DNA of 64,000 nt from Roseateles sp049532965 (GCF_049532965.1 NZ_CP186694.1:3596001-3660000), one strand, 5' to 3'; positions 1-9,746 are shown, counted from the stretch's first letter. The notes: generated from the letters alone by a model not told the origin. Made by a program: numbers and translations.

Positions 1-264
1 CCGCAGCCGGCGGTCAGCCGCGACAGCACCGGCAAGCCGATGGCCTTCGTCGTGGACGGGGACGGCAAGCTCGCACAGCGCACCTTGACGACGGAGCGCG
101 CGATCGGCGACCAATGGCTGGTCGGCAGCGGCCTGAAGGCGGGCGACCGGCTGGTCGTCGAGGGCCAGCAGAAGGCGCGTCCGGGGCAGCCCGTCGAGGT
201 CAAGGCGGCCGCCGTGAAGGCCGACGTGACGACCGCCGCGGCGAGCGCCGCGGCCGCGCATTGA
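1..264 (+). CDS. RND efflux periplasmic adaptor subunit, C-terminal fragment
   Basis: The gene is open at the left edge; frame 1 runs from base 1, so only the last 87 residues are visible. The piece fits the membrane-proximal end of an AcrA/MexA-type membrane fusion protein: a strand-rich stretch (MAFVVDGDGKLAQRTL), a GLKAGDRLVVEG turn followed by a GQPVEVK-like ending, and an alanine-rich tail. Such adaptors bridge the inner-membrane pump and the outer-membrane channel. The pump gene starts 19 bp downstream in the same direction, so this is the first gene of a tripartite efflux operon. The call rests on the fragment plus context. Confidence 0.85.
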   Translation, partial: PQPAVSRDSTGKPMAFVVDGDGKLAQRTLTTERAIGDQWLVGSGLKAGDRLVVEGQQKARPGQPVEVKAAAVKADVTTAAASAAAAH

Positions 265-283
265 GCCTCGGACGGAGACCTTC

Positions 284-3200
284 ATGGCACGCTTCTTCAT
301 CGACCGTCCGATCTTTGCCTGGGTCCTGGCCATCATCACGATGCTGGCCGGCACCGTCGCGGTGCTGACCTTGCCCATCGCGCAATACCCCCCGATCGCG
401 CCACCCGCGATCGCCATCTCGGCCAACTATCCCGGCGCCTCCTCCAAGACCCTGGAGGACACGGTGACGCAGGTCATCGAGCAGAAGATGAAGGGGCTGG
501 ACCGCCTCTCCTACATCGCCTCGACCAGCGAGTCCACCGGCAGCGTGACGATCACGCTGACCTTCGAGACAGGCACCGATCCCGACACCGCGCAGGTGCA
601 GGTGCAGAACAAGCTGGCCCTGGCGACGCCGCTGCTGCCGCAGGAGGTCCAGCAGCAGGGCGTGCAGGTCACCAAGTCGGCCAGCAACTTCCTCAATGTG
701 CTGGCCTTCATCTCGGAGGACGGCCGGCTCACCGGGTCCGACCTGTCGGACTACGTCGCGGCCAACGTGCAGGACCCGATCAGCCGCGTGGAAGGCGTGG
801 GCGACACGACGCTGTTCGGCTCGCAGTACGCGATGCGCATCTGGCTGGATCCGGGCAAGCTCAACAGCTTCAAGCTGACGCCGCTCGATGTGAAGACGGC
901 GGTGCAGGCGCAGAACGCGCAGGTTTCGGCCGGCCAGCTCGGCGGGCTGCCCGCGGTGCCGGCGCAGCAGCTCAACGCCACCATCACCGCGCAGACGCGG
1001 CTGAAGACGGCGGAGGAGTTCGAGGCCATCCTGCTGCGCACGCAGGCCGACGGCTCGGCGGTGCGGCTGCGCGACGTGGCCCGCGTCGAGCTGGGCAGCG
1101 AGAGCTACGCCACCGTGGCCCACTTCAACGGCAAGCCGGCGGCTGGTCTCGCGATCAAGCTGGCCACCGGCGCGAATGCGCTCGACACGGTCAAGGGCAT
1201 CGATGCGAAGCTCGACGAGCTCGGCAAGTTCTTCCCGCCCGGCGTCAAGGTGATCAAGCCCTACGACACGACGCCGTTCGTGCGCATCTCCATCGAGGAA
1301 GTGATCAAGACGCTGATCGAGGCCGTGGTGCTGGTCTTCCTGGTGATGTACCTGTTCCTGCAGAACTTCCGCGCCACGCTGATTCCGACGATCGCCGTCC
1401 CGGTGGTGCTGATGGGCACCTTCGGCGTGCTGGCGGTCTTCGGCTACTCGCTCAACACGCTGACGATGCTGGCGATGGTGCTGGCGATCGGCCTGCTGGT
1501 CGATGACGCGATCGTCGTCGTCGAGAACGTCGAGCGTGTGATGAGCGAGGAGGGACTGACGCCGCTGGAGGCGACGCGCAAGTCGATGGGCCAGATCACC
1601 GGCGCGCTGGTGGGCGTGGCGATGGTGCTGGCGGCGGTGTTCGTGCCGATGGCCTTCTTCGGCGGCTCGACGGGCGTGATCTACCGCCAGTTCACGGTGA
1701 CCATCGTGTCGGCGATGACGCTGTCGGTGCTGGTGGCGATGATCCTGACGCCGGCCCTGTGCGCGACGCTGCTCAAGCCGGTGGCCAAGGGCCATGCGCT
1801 GGCGACGACCGGCTTCTTCGGCGCCTTCAACCGGGCCTTCGACCGCGGCAACCGCCGCTACCAGGGCATCGTGCAGCACATGCTGGGCCGAGGCTGGCGC
1901 TACATGGCCGGCTACGCGGTGCTGGTGGCGGTGGTGGGCTTCGTCTTCAGCAAGATTCCGGCCGGCTTCCTGCCGGAGGAGGACCAGGGCACGCTCTTCA
2001 CGCTGGTGCAACTGCCCCCGGCCGCGACGCAGGCCCGCACGCAGGAGGTGCTCAAGCAGGTCGACCACCATTTCCTGGTGGAGCAGAAGGACGCGGTGGA
2101 CTCGATCTTCTCGGTCGCGGGCTTCAGCTTCGCGGGCAGCGGCCAGAACGCCGGCTTCGCATTCGTGAAGCTCAAGCCCTGGGGCGATCGCGTCCGGCCG
2201 GAGCTGAAGGCCGCCGCGGTCGCCGCACGGGCGATGGAGACGCTGTCCAAGATCCGCAACGCGACGGTCTTCGCCATCGTGCCGCCCGCGGTGTCGGAGC
2301 TCGGCAATGCCAGCGGCTTCGACCTGATGCTGCAGGACCGCGCCAACCTCGGCCATGCCGCGCTGATGCAGGCCCGCAACCAGTTGCTGGGCGCGTTGAT
2401 GAAGGAGCCGGGGCTGGTCGCGGTGCGTCCCAACGGCATGGAGGACGCGCCCGAGTTCCGGCTCGACATCGACGAACACAAGGTCGGCGCGTTGGGCCTG
2501 TCGATGAGCGACGTGAACGCGACGTTCTCGACCGCCTGGGGCAGCAACTACGTCAACGACTTCCTCGACCGGGGCCGGGTGAAGAAGGTCTTCATGCAGG
2601 CCGACGCGCCGTTCCGGATGCTGCCCGGGGACATCGATCACTGGTATGTGCGCAACGCCGGCGGCGCGATGGTGCCGTTCAGCGCCTTCGCGACGGCCAG
2701 CTGGACGATCGGGTCCCCCAGGCTGGAGCGCTACAACGGCGTGCCGTCGGTGGAGATCCTCGGCATGGCGCTGCCGGGCGCGATGTCGAGCGGCCAGGCG
2801 CTGGACCTGGTCGAGCGCCATGCGGCCGAACTGCCGGCGGGGATCGGCTACGAATGGACCGGCGTCTCGCGCCAGGAGCGCGAGGCCGGCGGTCACGCCG
2901 CACTGCTGTATGCGGTATCGATCCTGGTGGTGTTCCTGTGCCTGGCGGCCCTGTATGAGAGCTGGTCGATTCCGTTCTCGGTGATCCTGGTGGTGCCGCT
3001 CGGCGTGCTGGGCACGCTCGCCGGGGCATTGCTGACGTGGAAGATGAACGACGTCTACTTCCAGGTCGGCCTGCTGACGACGGTCGGACTGGCCTCGAAG
3101 AACGCGATCCTGATCGTCGAGTTCGCGAAGGAGCTGCATGCGCAGGGCATGTCCACGCTGGAGGCCGCGATCGCCGCGGCCCGCATGCGCCTGCGACCGA

Positions 3201-3466
3201 TCCTGATGACCTCGCTGGCCTTCATCCTCGGCGTGCTGCCGCTGATGGTCAGCAAGGGCGCCGGCGCCGGCGCGCAGAACGCGCTGGGCACGGCGGTCGT
3301 GGGCGGCATGGTGTCCGGCACGGTCCTCGCGATCTTCTTCGTGCCGCTGTTCTTCGTCGTCGTGCAGGGGCTGTTCGCGCGCGGGAAGCCGGCCGCTCCT
3401 CCCTCGCCGCCGTCGTCGACATCGCCGGCCACCGCTACCACTCCCCTGCTGAACGAGGGTCACTGA
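284..3466 (+). CDS. Multidrug efflux RND permease, AcrB/MexB (HAE-1) type
   Basis: Proton-driven inner-membrane pump of 1060 residues, the usual length for the family. The N-terminus (MARFFIDRPIFAWVLAI) is the typical first membrane helix. The proton-relay aspartates lie in GLLVDDAIVVVENVER at D407-D408, the same numbers as in AcrB, and the relay lysine is in GLASKNAILIVEF at about K939. Two large periplasmic loops lie between TM1-2 and TM7-8. The ATG is preceded by GGAG. It sits between the adaptor gene and the outer-membrane channel gene (1 bp gap to the latter), forming a complete tripartite pump operon. Substrates cannot be read from sequence, so no specific symbol is given. Confidence 0.96.
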   Translation: MARFFIDRPIFAWVLAIITMLAGTVAVLTLPIAQYPPIAPPAIAISANYPGASSKTLEDTVTQVIEQKMKGLDRLSYIASTSESTGSVTITLTFETGTDPDTAQVQVQNKLALATPLLPQEVQQQGVQVTKSASNFLNVLAFISEDGRLTGSDLSDYVAANVQDPISRVEGVGDTTLFGSQYAMRIWLDPGKLNSFKLTPLDVKTAVQAQNAQVSAGQLGGLPAVPAQQLNATITAQTRLKTAEEFEAILLRTQADGSAVRLRDVARVELGSESYATVAHFNGKPAAGLAIKLATGANALDTVKGIDAKLDELGKFFPPGVKVIKPYDTTPFVRISIEEVIKTLIEAVVLVFLVMYLFLQNFRATLIPTIAVPVVLMGTFGVLAVFGYSLNTLTMLAMVLAIGLLVDDAIVVVENVERVMSEEGLTPLEATRKSMGQITGALVGVAMVLAAVFVPMAFFGGSTGVIYRQFTVTIVSAMTLSVLVAMILTPALCATLLKPVAKGHALATTGFFGAFNRAFDRGNRRYQGIVQHMLGRGWRYMAGYAVLVAVVGFVFSKIPAGFLPEEDQGTLFTLVQLPPAATQARTQEVLKQVDHHFLVEQKDAVDSIFSVAGFSFAGSGQNAGFAFVKLKPWGDRVRPELKAAAVAARAMETLSKIRNATVFAIVPPAVSELGNASGFDLMLQDRANLGHAALMQARNQLLGALMKEPGLVAVRPNGMEDAPEFRLDIDEHKVGALGLSMSDVNATFSTAWGSNYVNDFLDRGRVKKVFMQADAPFRMLPGDIDHWYVRNAGGAMVPFSAFATASWTIGSPRLERYNGVPSVEILGMALPGAMSSGQALDLVERHAAELPAGIGYEWTGVSRQEREAGGHAALLYAVSILVVFLCLAALYESWSIPFSVILVVPLGVLGTLAGALLTWKMNDVYFQVGLLTTVGLASKNAILIVEFAKELHAQGMSTLEAAIAAARMRLRPILMTSLAFILGVLPLMVSKGAGAGAQNALGTAVVGGMVSGTVLAIFFVPLFFVVVQGLFARGKPAAPPSPPSSTSPATATTPLLNEGH

Positions 3467-3467
3467 C

Positions 3468-4892
3468 ATGTCCCGCCTGCTTTCCCTTTCCGCCTTCCCG
3501 GTCCTGTCCGGCCTCTCGGCCGTCGGCGCAACGCTGCTGCTGGCCGCGTGCGTCAACCTCGCGCCGCCGTATGAACGCCCCGCCGCGCCGGTGCCGGACC
3601 GCTACCCCGATGCGCCGTCAACCGGGGGCACCAGCGCCGAGGTCGGCTGGCGCAGCTTCTTTGCCGACGGCCGCTTGCGTGGCCTGATCGAACTGGCGCT
3701 GGACCACAACCGCGACCTGCGGGTGGCGGTGCTCAACATCGCGCAGGCCCGGGCCCAGTACCGCATCCAGGACGCGGCCACGCTTCCCGCGATCGATGCC
3801 AGCGGCAGCGGGACGGCGACGCGCACACCGGCCAGCCTGTCGGGCACCGGCAATGCGATGACGACGCACCAGTACAGCGCCACGCTGGGCGTCAGCGCCT
3901 ACGAACTGGATCTGTTCGGCCGCGTCCGCAACCTGAGCACCCAGGCGCTGGAGCAGTACCTCGCCACGGAGGAAGCGCGCCGGAGCACGCAGATCTCCCT
4001 GGTGGCGGAGGTGGCGACCGCTTACCTGACCTGGGCGGCGGACCTGGAGCGCCTGGCGCTGGCGCGGGACACGCTGCGCAGCCAGAGCGAGACCTATGCG
4101 TTGACGAAGCGCCGCTTCGAGCTGGGCAGCGCGTCGGCGCTGACCTTGCGACAGGTGCAGACGAGCGTCGACAGCGCGCGCGTCGACGTGGCGCGTTATA
4201 CGGGCCAGATTGCGCAGGACCGCAACGCGCTCGCCTTGCTGCTGGGCATGCCGGTGCCCGAGGAGCTGGCGCCCCGCACGCTGGGCGACTCGCTCAACGC
4301 ACTGCCCGAGCTGCCGGCCGGCTTGCCCTCGGACCTGCTGCTGCGCCGGCCGGACCTGCTGCAGTCCGAGCACCGGCTGAAGGCTGCCACGGCCAACATC
4401 GGCGCCGCGCGGGCAGCCTTTTATCCGCGGATCAGCCTGACGGCGTCGGCCGGCAGCAGCAGCGCCGACCTGTCGGGATTGTTCAAGGGAGGCGCGGGCA
4501 CCTGGACCTTCATGCCGCAAATCAGCCTGCCGATCTTCGACGCGGGCAGCAACCGGGCCGGGCTGGACAGCGCGGTGGCGGGCCGGGACATCGCGGTGGC
4601 GCAGTACGAGCAGGCGATCCAGACCGCGTTCCGCGAGGTCGCCGATGCGCTGGCACAGCGCGACGCGTTGAACGGACAGCTGGAGGCACAGCAGTCGCTG
4701 GTGGAAGCGAGCGGGGATGCACTGAAGCTGTCGGATGCGCGCTTCGCCCGCGGGGTCGACAGCTACCTCGACGTGCTGGATGCGCAGCGCACCTGGTACG
4801 GCGCGCAGCAGACGCTGATCGGAACGCGGCTCTCGCGGATGACCAACGGAGTGACGCTCTACAAGGCGCTCGGCGGCGGCTGGAACGGCTGA
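3468..4892 (+). CDS. Outer-membrane efflux lipoprotein, NodT/OprM family
   Basis: TolC-like outer-membrane channel of the pump operon, 474 residues. The N-terminus has a lipoprotein signal ending LLLAAC with the lipidated cysteine at residue 28. This is followed by the usual PPYERPAAPVPDRYP start and two OEP repeats rich in long alpha-helical stretches (for example around residues 80-270 and 290-465). The family signature LLLRRPDLLQSEHRLKAA is present about two thirds in. The ATG directly follows the permease stop with a 1 bp gap, so translation is probably coupled. Confidence 0.94.
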   Translation: MSRLLSLSAFPVLSGLSAVGATLLLAACVNLAPPYERPAAPVPDRYPDAPSTGGTSAEVGWRSFFADGRLRGLIELALDHNRDLRVAVLNIAQARAQYRIQDAATLPAIDASGSGTATRTPASLSGTGNAMTTHQYSATLGVSAYELDLFGRVRNLSTQALEQYLATEEARRSTQISLVAEVATAYLTWAADLERLALARDTLRSQSETYALTKRRFELGSASALTLRQVQTSVDSARVDVARYTGQIAQDRNALALLLGMPVPEELAPRTLGDSLNALPELPAGLPSDLLLRRPDLLQSEHRLKAATANIGAARAAFYPRISLTASAGSSSADLSGLFKGGAGTWTFMPQISLPIFDAGSNRAGLDSAVAGRDIAVAQYEQAIQTAFREVADALAQRDALNGQLEAQQSLVEASGDALKLSDARFARGVDSYLDVLDAQRTWYGAQQTLIGTRLSRMTNGVTLYKALGGGWNG

Positions 4893-4938
4893 GCGCGACG
4901 CGCTGGAGGCCGAGGAGACAGGCAACCGGGAGCGGGCC

Positions 4939-5562
4939 ATGGGAACGGAGCACGACACGAAGCCGTCCGATCGGACGTCTGCGCCACGGGGCCGCCCGTC
5001 TCGGCGGGCGGCGCTGCTGGCGGCGGCGATCCGTGTGCTGGAGCAACGCGGCATTCACCACATGACGCTCGAGGAGGTCTCCGCCGCGTCTGGTCTGTCG
5101 CGCGGCGCGGTGTACTGGCACTTCTCGTCGAAGGAACGCCTGGTGGAGGAGTCGCTGGCAGCGACCACGCTGCCGCTGGAGCGGCTGCGATGCGAGGCAT
5201 GGGAGGACCCATGCGTCACGCTGGCGCGAGCGGTCGTGGCGTGTGTCGGCGAGGATCGCTGCCGCGCGCTGTGTGTCACCTTGCTGTTCAACGCGTCGGA
5301 GAGCGCGGCGCGGGCGCGCTTGGCACGGATCCGCGCATCGGTCACGAGATTCCTGGCGCGGCATTGCGTCGCCCGGTCCGACGTGCTGGGCGCCGCGTTG
5401 AGGCGGCATCGGGTGCAACTGGCGCAGGCGCTGTTGACGGGCGCGCTCATCGAGTTCACGGCCTTCATGCCACGAAACGCGGCGAGCGAACAGGCACTGG
5501 CGCTGTCGTTGCGACGGCTCGTGGGCGGGGGGCCGACGGGGAGCGGCGTTCGAGTGATATGA
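4939..5562 (+). CDS. TetR/AcrR-family transcriptional regulator
   Basis: Small one-component repressor of 207 residues. Residues about 23-70 form the TetR DNA-binding domain, with the helix-turn-helix in TLEEVSAASGLSRG followed by the AVYWHFSSKERL motif diagnostic of the family. The rest is a variable helical ligand and dimerisation domain. It begins 46 bp after the outer-membrane channel gene and reads the same way, so it may be co-transcribed with the pump it probably controls. Many local efflux repressors are divergent instead. No operator can be examined because the operon promoter lies outside the window. Confidence 0.9.
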   Translation: MGTEHDTKPSDRTSAPRGRPSRRAALLAAAIRVLEQRGIHHMTLEEVSAASGLSRGAVYWHFSSKERLVEESLAATTLPLERLRCEAWEDPCVTLARAVVACVGEDRCRALCVTLLFNASESAARARLARIRASVTRFLARHCVARSDVLGAALRRHRVQLAQALLTGALIEFTAFMPRNAASEQALALSLRRLVGGGPTGSGVRVI

Positions 5563-5877
5563 GGCTCGCCGGAGACCCTCACCCCTGCCCCTCTCCCGCG
5601 CTGCGGGAGAGGGGTTGTGGCGTGCCACCTCTTTCTCCTTCTCCGGCGCTGCGGGAGAGGGAATGACCGTGGCGGCTCCGTCCTGCGGGCCTCTTACTCC
5701 CTCTCCCGCTTGCGGGAGAGGGCAGGGGTGAGGGCCAGCCCCGCCTCGAAGGCCACCCGGTGCCGAGAGCGATGCAGCGACGGACTCGCTCGACTTTCAC
5801 CGGAATATGAGATGCTCCGCGCCCGATGCGGCCCGGAGGTCAGTCGCGTCGCGGAATGGAGTCGACCCTTGAAAGTG
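5563..5877. other. Intergenic region occupied by a palindromic element
   Basis: This stretch of 315 bases between tetR and the patatin-like gene has no gene. Most of it is the palindromic element at 5576-5734; the remainder (5735-5877) should hold the promoter and leader of the patatin-like gene. Upstream in-frame start codons exist for that gene, but they run back through the repeat and are not credible. Confidence 0.6.
5576..5734. repeat. MITE/REP-like palindromic element, copy 1
   Basis: This is a 159 bp intergenic element. Its ends, 5576-5599 and 5712-5734, are near-perfect inverted repeats of each other (one base missing). Inside are nested small palindromes of the type CTCTCCCGC-N-GCGGGAGAG (5591-5611 and 5701-5720). 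It fills most of the gap between the TetR gene and the patatin-like gene. The 54 bp at 5681-5734 recur at 50714-50767 with a single mismatch. No coding function is apparent. Confidence 0.8.
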
Positions 5878-7272
5878 ATGCGTGCGGGAATCGTGAAACG
5901 TCTCGGAATGCTGGTGATGGCGGCGGCATTGGCCGGTTGCTCGACCTATCGCCCCTGGATCAACACCAGCCTCCCCGCCAGCGCCGAGGGCCAGCCCGCC
6001 GCGGTGCCGGCGCCGCTGCGGCGAGCGCCTTCCCCCGTGGTGGTCGCGGTCACGCTGTCGGGCGGCGGAGCGCGCGCGGCGGCCTTCGGGCTGGGCGTGC
6101 TGCGGGAGCTGAAGTCGACCGGCTTCACGCTGGACGGCCATCCGACGACCCTGCTGGACCAGGTCGCGTTGATCAGCGGCGTGTCAGGCGGCAGCATCCT
6201 CGCGGCCCACTACGCAGCCTTCGGCGACGACACGCTGACCCGCTTCGAGCCCGACTTCCTGCTCGTCCCCTTCGAGGCCGGCCTGATCCGGCAGGCCTTC
6301 GCGCCGCAGCGGCTGTTCCACCTGACCTCGCCGTGGTACGGGCGGAGCCACATCCTGGCGCAGCGCCTGGACGAGCTTTATCGCGGCCGCACCTTCGGCG
6401 ACCTTCGCGCCCGTCCCGGCGCCCCGGAGCTGACGATCACCGCGACCGACCTCACCACCGGCGCGCCTTTCGACTTCACGCCCGAGCAGTTCGGGCTGAT
6501 CTGCTCGGACCTGGAGCGCATGCCGCTGTCATTCGCGGTCGCGGCCTCGTCGTCGGTGCCGATCCTGCTGTCGCCGATGACGTTGCAGAACCATGCCGGC
6601 GAATGCGCCGCCTCGCCACCACCGCCTCAGGACACCGCCGCGGACTACCGCGCCCGCATGCTCGCGCTGAGCGCCGCGAGCTATCGCAACGCCAAGGAAC
6701 GCCCTTACATCCACCTGGTCGACGGCGGCGTGTCGGACAACACCGGCGCTCGGCTGATGCTGGACCGGCTGGTGGCGGGCGGGTCCATCGCGTCGTCCTT
6801 CCCGGAGGCGCCGCCCGGATCAATCCGGCGGATGGTGCTGGTGACGGTGAACTCCGAGCGCGACCTGGCGGAGCGCATCGATGCGTCCGACCGGGTGCCG
6901 ACGACCGGCCAGGTCGTCGAGACGCTGATCTTCGGCGCCGGCGCGCGCGAGACGCAGGTGACGCTGGCCATGCTGAACGACGACGACCGCCGCTGGCAGG
7001 CGGAACTGCTGCGGACGCGGGGACAACCGGGCAGCCCGTTCGCCGCGGATGCGGAGCTGCACATCGTCAGCGTCAGCCTGCACGATGTGCCCGACGACAA
7101 GATCCGCCACAGCCTGCTGCGCGTACCGACGGCCTTCACGATCGAATCGCGCGACGTGCAGGACTTGCAGAAGGCCGGCGCGGACGCGTTGCGCGAGACG
7201 CCGGCGTTCAAGCGGCTGAAGGCGGGGCTGGCGACCCTGGACCGCTCGGCGCCGCCTGCCGCCGCGCGGTAA
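5878..7272 (+). CDS. Patatin-like phospholipase, lipoprotein
   Basis: Predicted lipid acyl hydrolase of 464 residues anchored as a lipoprotein. The chosen ATG gives a compact lipoprotein signal (MLVMAAALAGC, lipid cysteine at residue 21); an upstream in-frame ATG at 5812 would bury it. The patatin core is clear: oxyanion-hole loop SGGGARAAAFG, nucleophile serine in GVSGGS, and the catalytic aspartate in LVDGGVSDN. The Ser-Asp dyad is complete, so activity is expected. It follows a repeat element and stands alone on the + strand. Substrate and membrane side are not shown by the sequence. Confidence 0.88.
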   Translation: MRAGIVKRLGMLVMAAALAGCSTYRPWINTSLPASAEGQPAAVPAPLRRAPSPVVVAVTLSGGGARAAAFGLGVLRELKSTGFTLDGHPTTLLDQVALISGVSGGSILAAHYAAFGDDTLTRFEPDFLLVPFEAGLIRQAFAPQRLFHLTSPWYGRSHILAQRLDELYRGRTFGDLRARPGAPELTITATDLTTGAPFDFTPEQFGLICSDLERMPLSFAVAASSSVPILLSPMTLQNHAGECAASPPPPQDTAADYRARMLALSAASYRNAKERPYIHLVDGGVSDNTGARLMLDRLVAGGSIASSFPEAPPGSIRRMVLVTVNSERDLAERIDASDRVPTTGQVVETLIFGAGARETQVTLAMLNDDDRRWQAELLRTRGQPGSPFAADAELHIVSVSLHDVPDDKIRHSLLRVPTAFTIESRDVQDLQKAGADALRETPAFKRLKAGLATLDRSAPPAAAR

Positions 7273-7345
7273 GACCCGGCCACCGGCCGCCGTTTTGTCC
7301 TATGGTTGCGACCTTGGCGCCTCATTGAGAGAAAGCACTGCCGCA

Positions 7346-7993
7346 ATGGCCCTCCGCTACCACACCGTCCCTGTCACCCCCTTCCGCCAGAACTGCTCGA
7401 TCGTCTGGTGCGAGGCCACGCGCGAGGCCGCCCTCGTCGATCCCGGCGGCGAAGTGCCGCGACTGCTCACGGAAGTCGAACGGCTGGACCTGACGCTGAC
7501 CGCGATCTGGCTGACCCACGCCCACATCGACCATGCCGGCGGCGCCGGGGAGCTCGCCCGCCTGCGCGGCCTGCCCATCGTCGGCCCGCATGTCGGCGAC
7601 CAGTTCTGGATCACCGGACTGCCGCAGCAGTCGGCGATGTTCGGCTTCCCGCCGGCCGAGTCCTTCACGCCGACGCAATGGCTCGAGGACGGCGACACGG
7701 TGCAGCTCGGCCACGAAACGCTGACGGTGCGCCACTGCCCCGGCCACACGCCGGGACATGTGGTCTTTCACTCCGCCTCGGCGCAGCGCTGCTTTGTCGG
7801 CGACGTGCTGTTTGCCGGCAGCATCGGCCGCACGGACTTCCCCGGCGGCGACCACGACACGCTGATCCGCTCGATCACCGAGCGCCTCTGGCCGATGGGC
7901 GACGACACGGTGTTCATCCCCGGCCATGGCCCGGAGAGCACCTTCGGCGAGGAGCGCCGCACCAACCCGTTCGTCGGCGGCCGCTGGGGCTGA
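7346..7993 (+). CDS. MBL-fold metallo-hydrolase, glyoxalase II-like (YcbL type)
   Basis: Cytosolic zinc-dependent hydrolase of 215 residues. The metallo-beta-lactamase signature THAHIDHAGG (HxHxDH) lies near residues 54-63. Further metal ligands are in HCPGHTPGHV, GDVLFAGSIGRTDFPGG and the late IPGHGP motif. The short length without a C-terminal helical domain fits the YcbL group of glyoxalase II-like enzymes, which hydrolyse thioesters such as S-lactoylglutathione. The start at 7346 (MALRYHTVPVTPF) matches the conserved family N-terminus. It converges with the kinase gene ending at 8010. Confidence 0.9.
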   Translation: MALRYHTVPVTPFRQNCSIVWCEATREAALVDPGGEVPRLLTEVERLDLTLTAIWLTHAHIDHAGGAGELARLRGLPIVGPHVGDQFWITGLPQQSAMFGFPPAESFTPTQWLEDGDTVQLGHETLTVRHCPGHTPGHVVFHSASAQRCFVGDVLFAGSIGRTDFPGGDHDTLIRSITERLWPMGDDTVFIPGHGPESTFGEERRTNPFVGGRWG

Positions 7994-8003
7994 ACGCACT
8001 CCG

Positions 8004-8020
8004 CGCCGCTCACAGCGGCG
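8004..8020. terminator. Small hairpin between convergent genes
   Basis: CGCCGCT-CAC-AGCGGCG forms a 7 bp GC stem between the MBL gene and the hybrid kinase gene, overlapping the latter's stop codon. There is no T-run on either side, so termination is only a suggestion. Confidence 0.25.
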
Positions 8021-9611
8021 ACAGCCCCGTGTCGAGGAAGCGCGATTCCGGGAAGCCGCGCAGCGCCAGCGCGGCGAGTTCCGCGAGCTCCTCGAAGCTG
8101 CGCTCCTTCTGCAGCACCGCCACGCCGCCCATGCGGTCCGCCGCATCGCTGAGTTCATCGCCGATGTAGCCGGTGGTGATGATCACCGGCACCCGCGGCA
8201 GCGTCTCGCGCACCGCCACCGCGAGCTCCAGCCCGTTCATGCCGGGCATGTTGAAGTCGGTGATCAGCAACTGCACCGGCACGCGTCCCTGCTCGATGTC
8301 CTCCAGGCAGGCGCCCGGCTCCGCATAGGTCCGCACGTCGTAACCGGCCTTCTTCAGCAGCGCCTCCACCATCATCAGCACGATCGGGTCGTCGTCCACG
8401 TAGACGACATGCTCGCCCTCGCCCGGATCGGCGACCTTGGCGAGCGTCGAGGTGTCCAGCGGGGCCGCCTCGTCGCTCACCACCGGCAGGTAGACGAGGA
8501 ACACCGTGCCCGCGCCCGGCTCCGACCGGACGTCGATCGCGCCGCCGTGCGCATGCACGATGCCGTTGACGATGTGCAGGCCCAGGCCGGTGCCCTGCCC
8601 GCGCGGCTTGGTCGTGAAGAAGGGCTCGAAGAGGCGCTCGACCACCTCCGGCGCCATGCCGTGGCCATCGTCTCGCACGCTGAGCTCGGCATACCGCGTC
8701 GGAGCCACGCGGCCGATCGCGCAGGCATGGGGCGCGTCGAACTGGACCGCGCGCAGCCCGACGTGCAGGTGCCCATGCCCGCCCGGCATCGCCTGCCACG
8801 CGTTGGTGCACAGGTTGAGCACCACCTGCTGCACCTCGGCCGGATCCACCGTGGCGACGCAGTCGTTACCGTGCAGGTCCACCGTCAAGCGCACCGAGGC
8901 CGGCAGCGTCGAGCGCAGCAGGCCCAGGCTGTCCTCGACCAGCGGCCGCAGCCGATGCTTCGAGAGCTCATGCCCGCTGCCGCGCGCGTAGGCGAGGATG
9001 CGTTGCACGATCTCGCGCGCCCGGTCGCCGGCCCGCTTGATCTGCTCCATGTGCGACCGCAGCGGCGACCCGGGCGGGAGTTCGTCGAGCATCATCCCGG
9101 CGTGTCCCAGGATGGCCGCCAGGATGTTGTTGAAGTCGTGCGCCACGCCGCCCGCCAGGGTGCCCAGCGACTCCATCCGCTGGATGCGCACCAGCTTCTC
9201 CTCGAGGTCCACGCGCGTGAGCTCGTCGGCCTTGCGGGTCGTGACGTCGATGAACAGCACCACCAGTCCTTGCTCGCAGGGGAAGGCGCGGCACTCGAAC
9301 CACTTGCTCAGGCGCGCATTGAATTCCTCGTAGATGTGAGCGGTGCGCAGCTGCATCGCGGCGCGGGCTTCGGCATCGAAGCGCTCGCCCATCACGCCGG
9401 GCAGGCTGGTCCAGTAATTCCTGCCGATCAATGCCTCGCGTTGCCGACCGCTGGCGCGCTCGAACGCCACGTTGACGAACTCGATGGCCCAGTCGTGGCG
9501 CAGCAGGATCACGGCGTCGGTGACGTAGTCCAGCGCTGCGCCGGCAAGCGCGACGCCCTCTTCCGGTGCGGCGGTCGCACCCGGCCCGTGCGAGGAATGT
9601 TGACGCGGCAT
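8010..9611 (-). CDS. PAS-containing hybrid sensor histidine kinase with receiver domain
   Basis: Cytosolic hybrid kinase, 533 residues from the ATG at 9611. Order: PAS domain (about 20-140), HisKA with the phospho-acceptor in GGVAHDFNNILAAILGH, HATPase with N box (LCTNAW) and G boxes (DDGHGM, GQGTGLGLHIV), and a C-terminal receiver with VYVDDDP and phospho-acceptor aspartate in LITDFNMPGMNG. No membrane segment is visible, so it probably senses a cytosolic signal through PAS. A second ATG at 9671 is possible; both have G-rich upstream sequence. No cognate DNA-binding regulator lies next to it. Confidence 0.9.
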   Translation of the reverse strand: MPRQHSSHGPGATAAPEEGVALAGAALDYVTDAVILLRHDWAIEFVNVAFERASGRQREALIGRNYWTSLPGVMGERFDAEARAAMQLRTAHIYEEFNARLSKWFECRAFPCEQGLVVLFIDVTTRKADELTRVDLEEKLVRIQRMESLGTLAGGVAHDFNNILAAILGHAGMMLDELPPGSPLRSHMEQIKRAGDRAREIVQRILAYARGSGHELSKHRLRPLVEDSLGLLRSTLPASVRLTVDLHGNDCVATVDPAEVQQVVLNLCTNAWQAMPGGHGHLHVGLRAVQFDAPHACAIGRVAPTRYAELSVRDDGHGMAPEVVERLFEPFFTTKPRGQGTGLGLHIVNGIVHAHGGAIDVRSEPGAGTVFLVYLPVVSDEAAPLDTSTLAKVADPGEGEHVVYVDDDPIVLMMVEALLKKAGYDVRTYAEPGACLEDIEQGRVPVQLLITDFNMPGMNGLELAVAVRETLPRVPVIITTGYIGDELSDAADRMGGVAVLQKERSFEELAELAALALRGFPESRFLDTGLSPL

Positions 9612-9746
9612 TGCGCCCCCTGGTGGCGAGGCGCCAGTGTGGACCTCATCCGCGGCGCGGGCAATCGTCATTCCCCGGGCAGGCCGGGCGGGCCTGAACG
9701 GGGGACATGCGCGTAAAGAACCCGTTAAGACACACCAAGCCGCGGG

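Noticed and set aside
200..3556. 1118-codon open frame on the - strand over the RND pump gene
   Set aside because: It is a mirror of the GC-rich coding strand: Arg/His/Gln-rich with no recognisable domain and no ribosome site. The + strand gene is unambiguous.
5617..5877. Earlier GTG and ATG starts for the patatin-like gene
   Set aside because: They would translate the palindromic element or bury the lipoprotein signal; ATG 5878 gives a proper lipobox.
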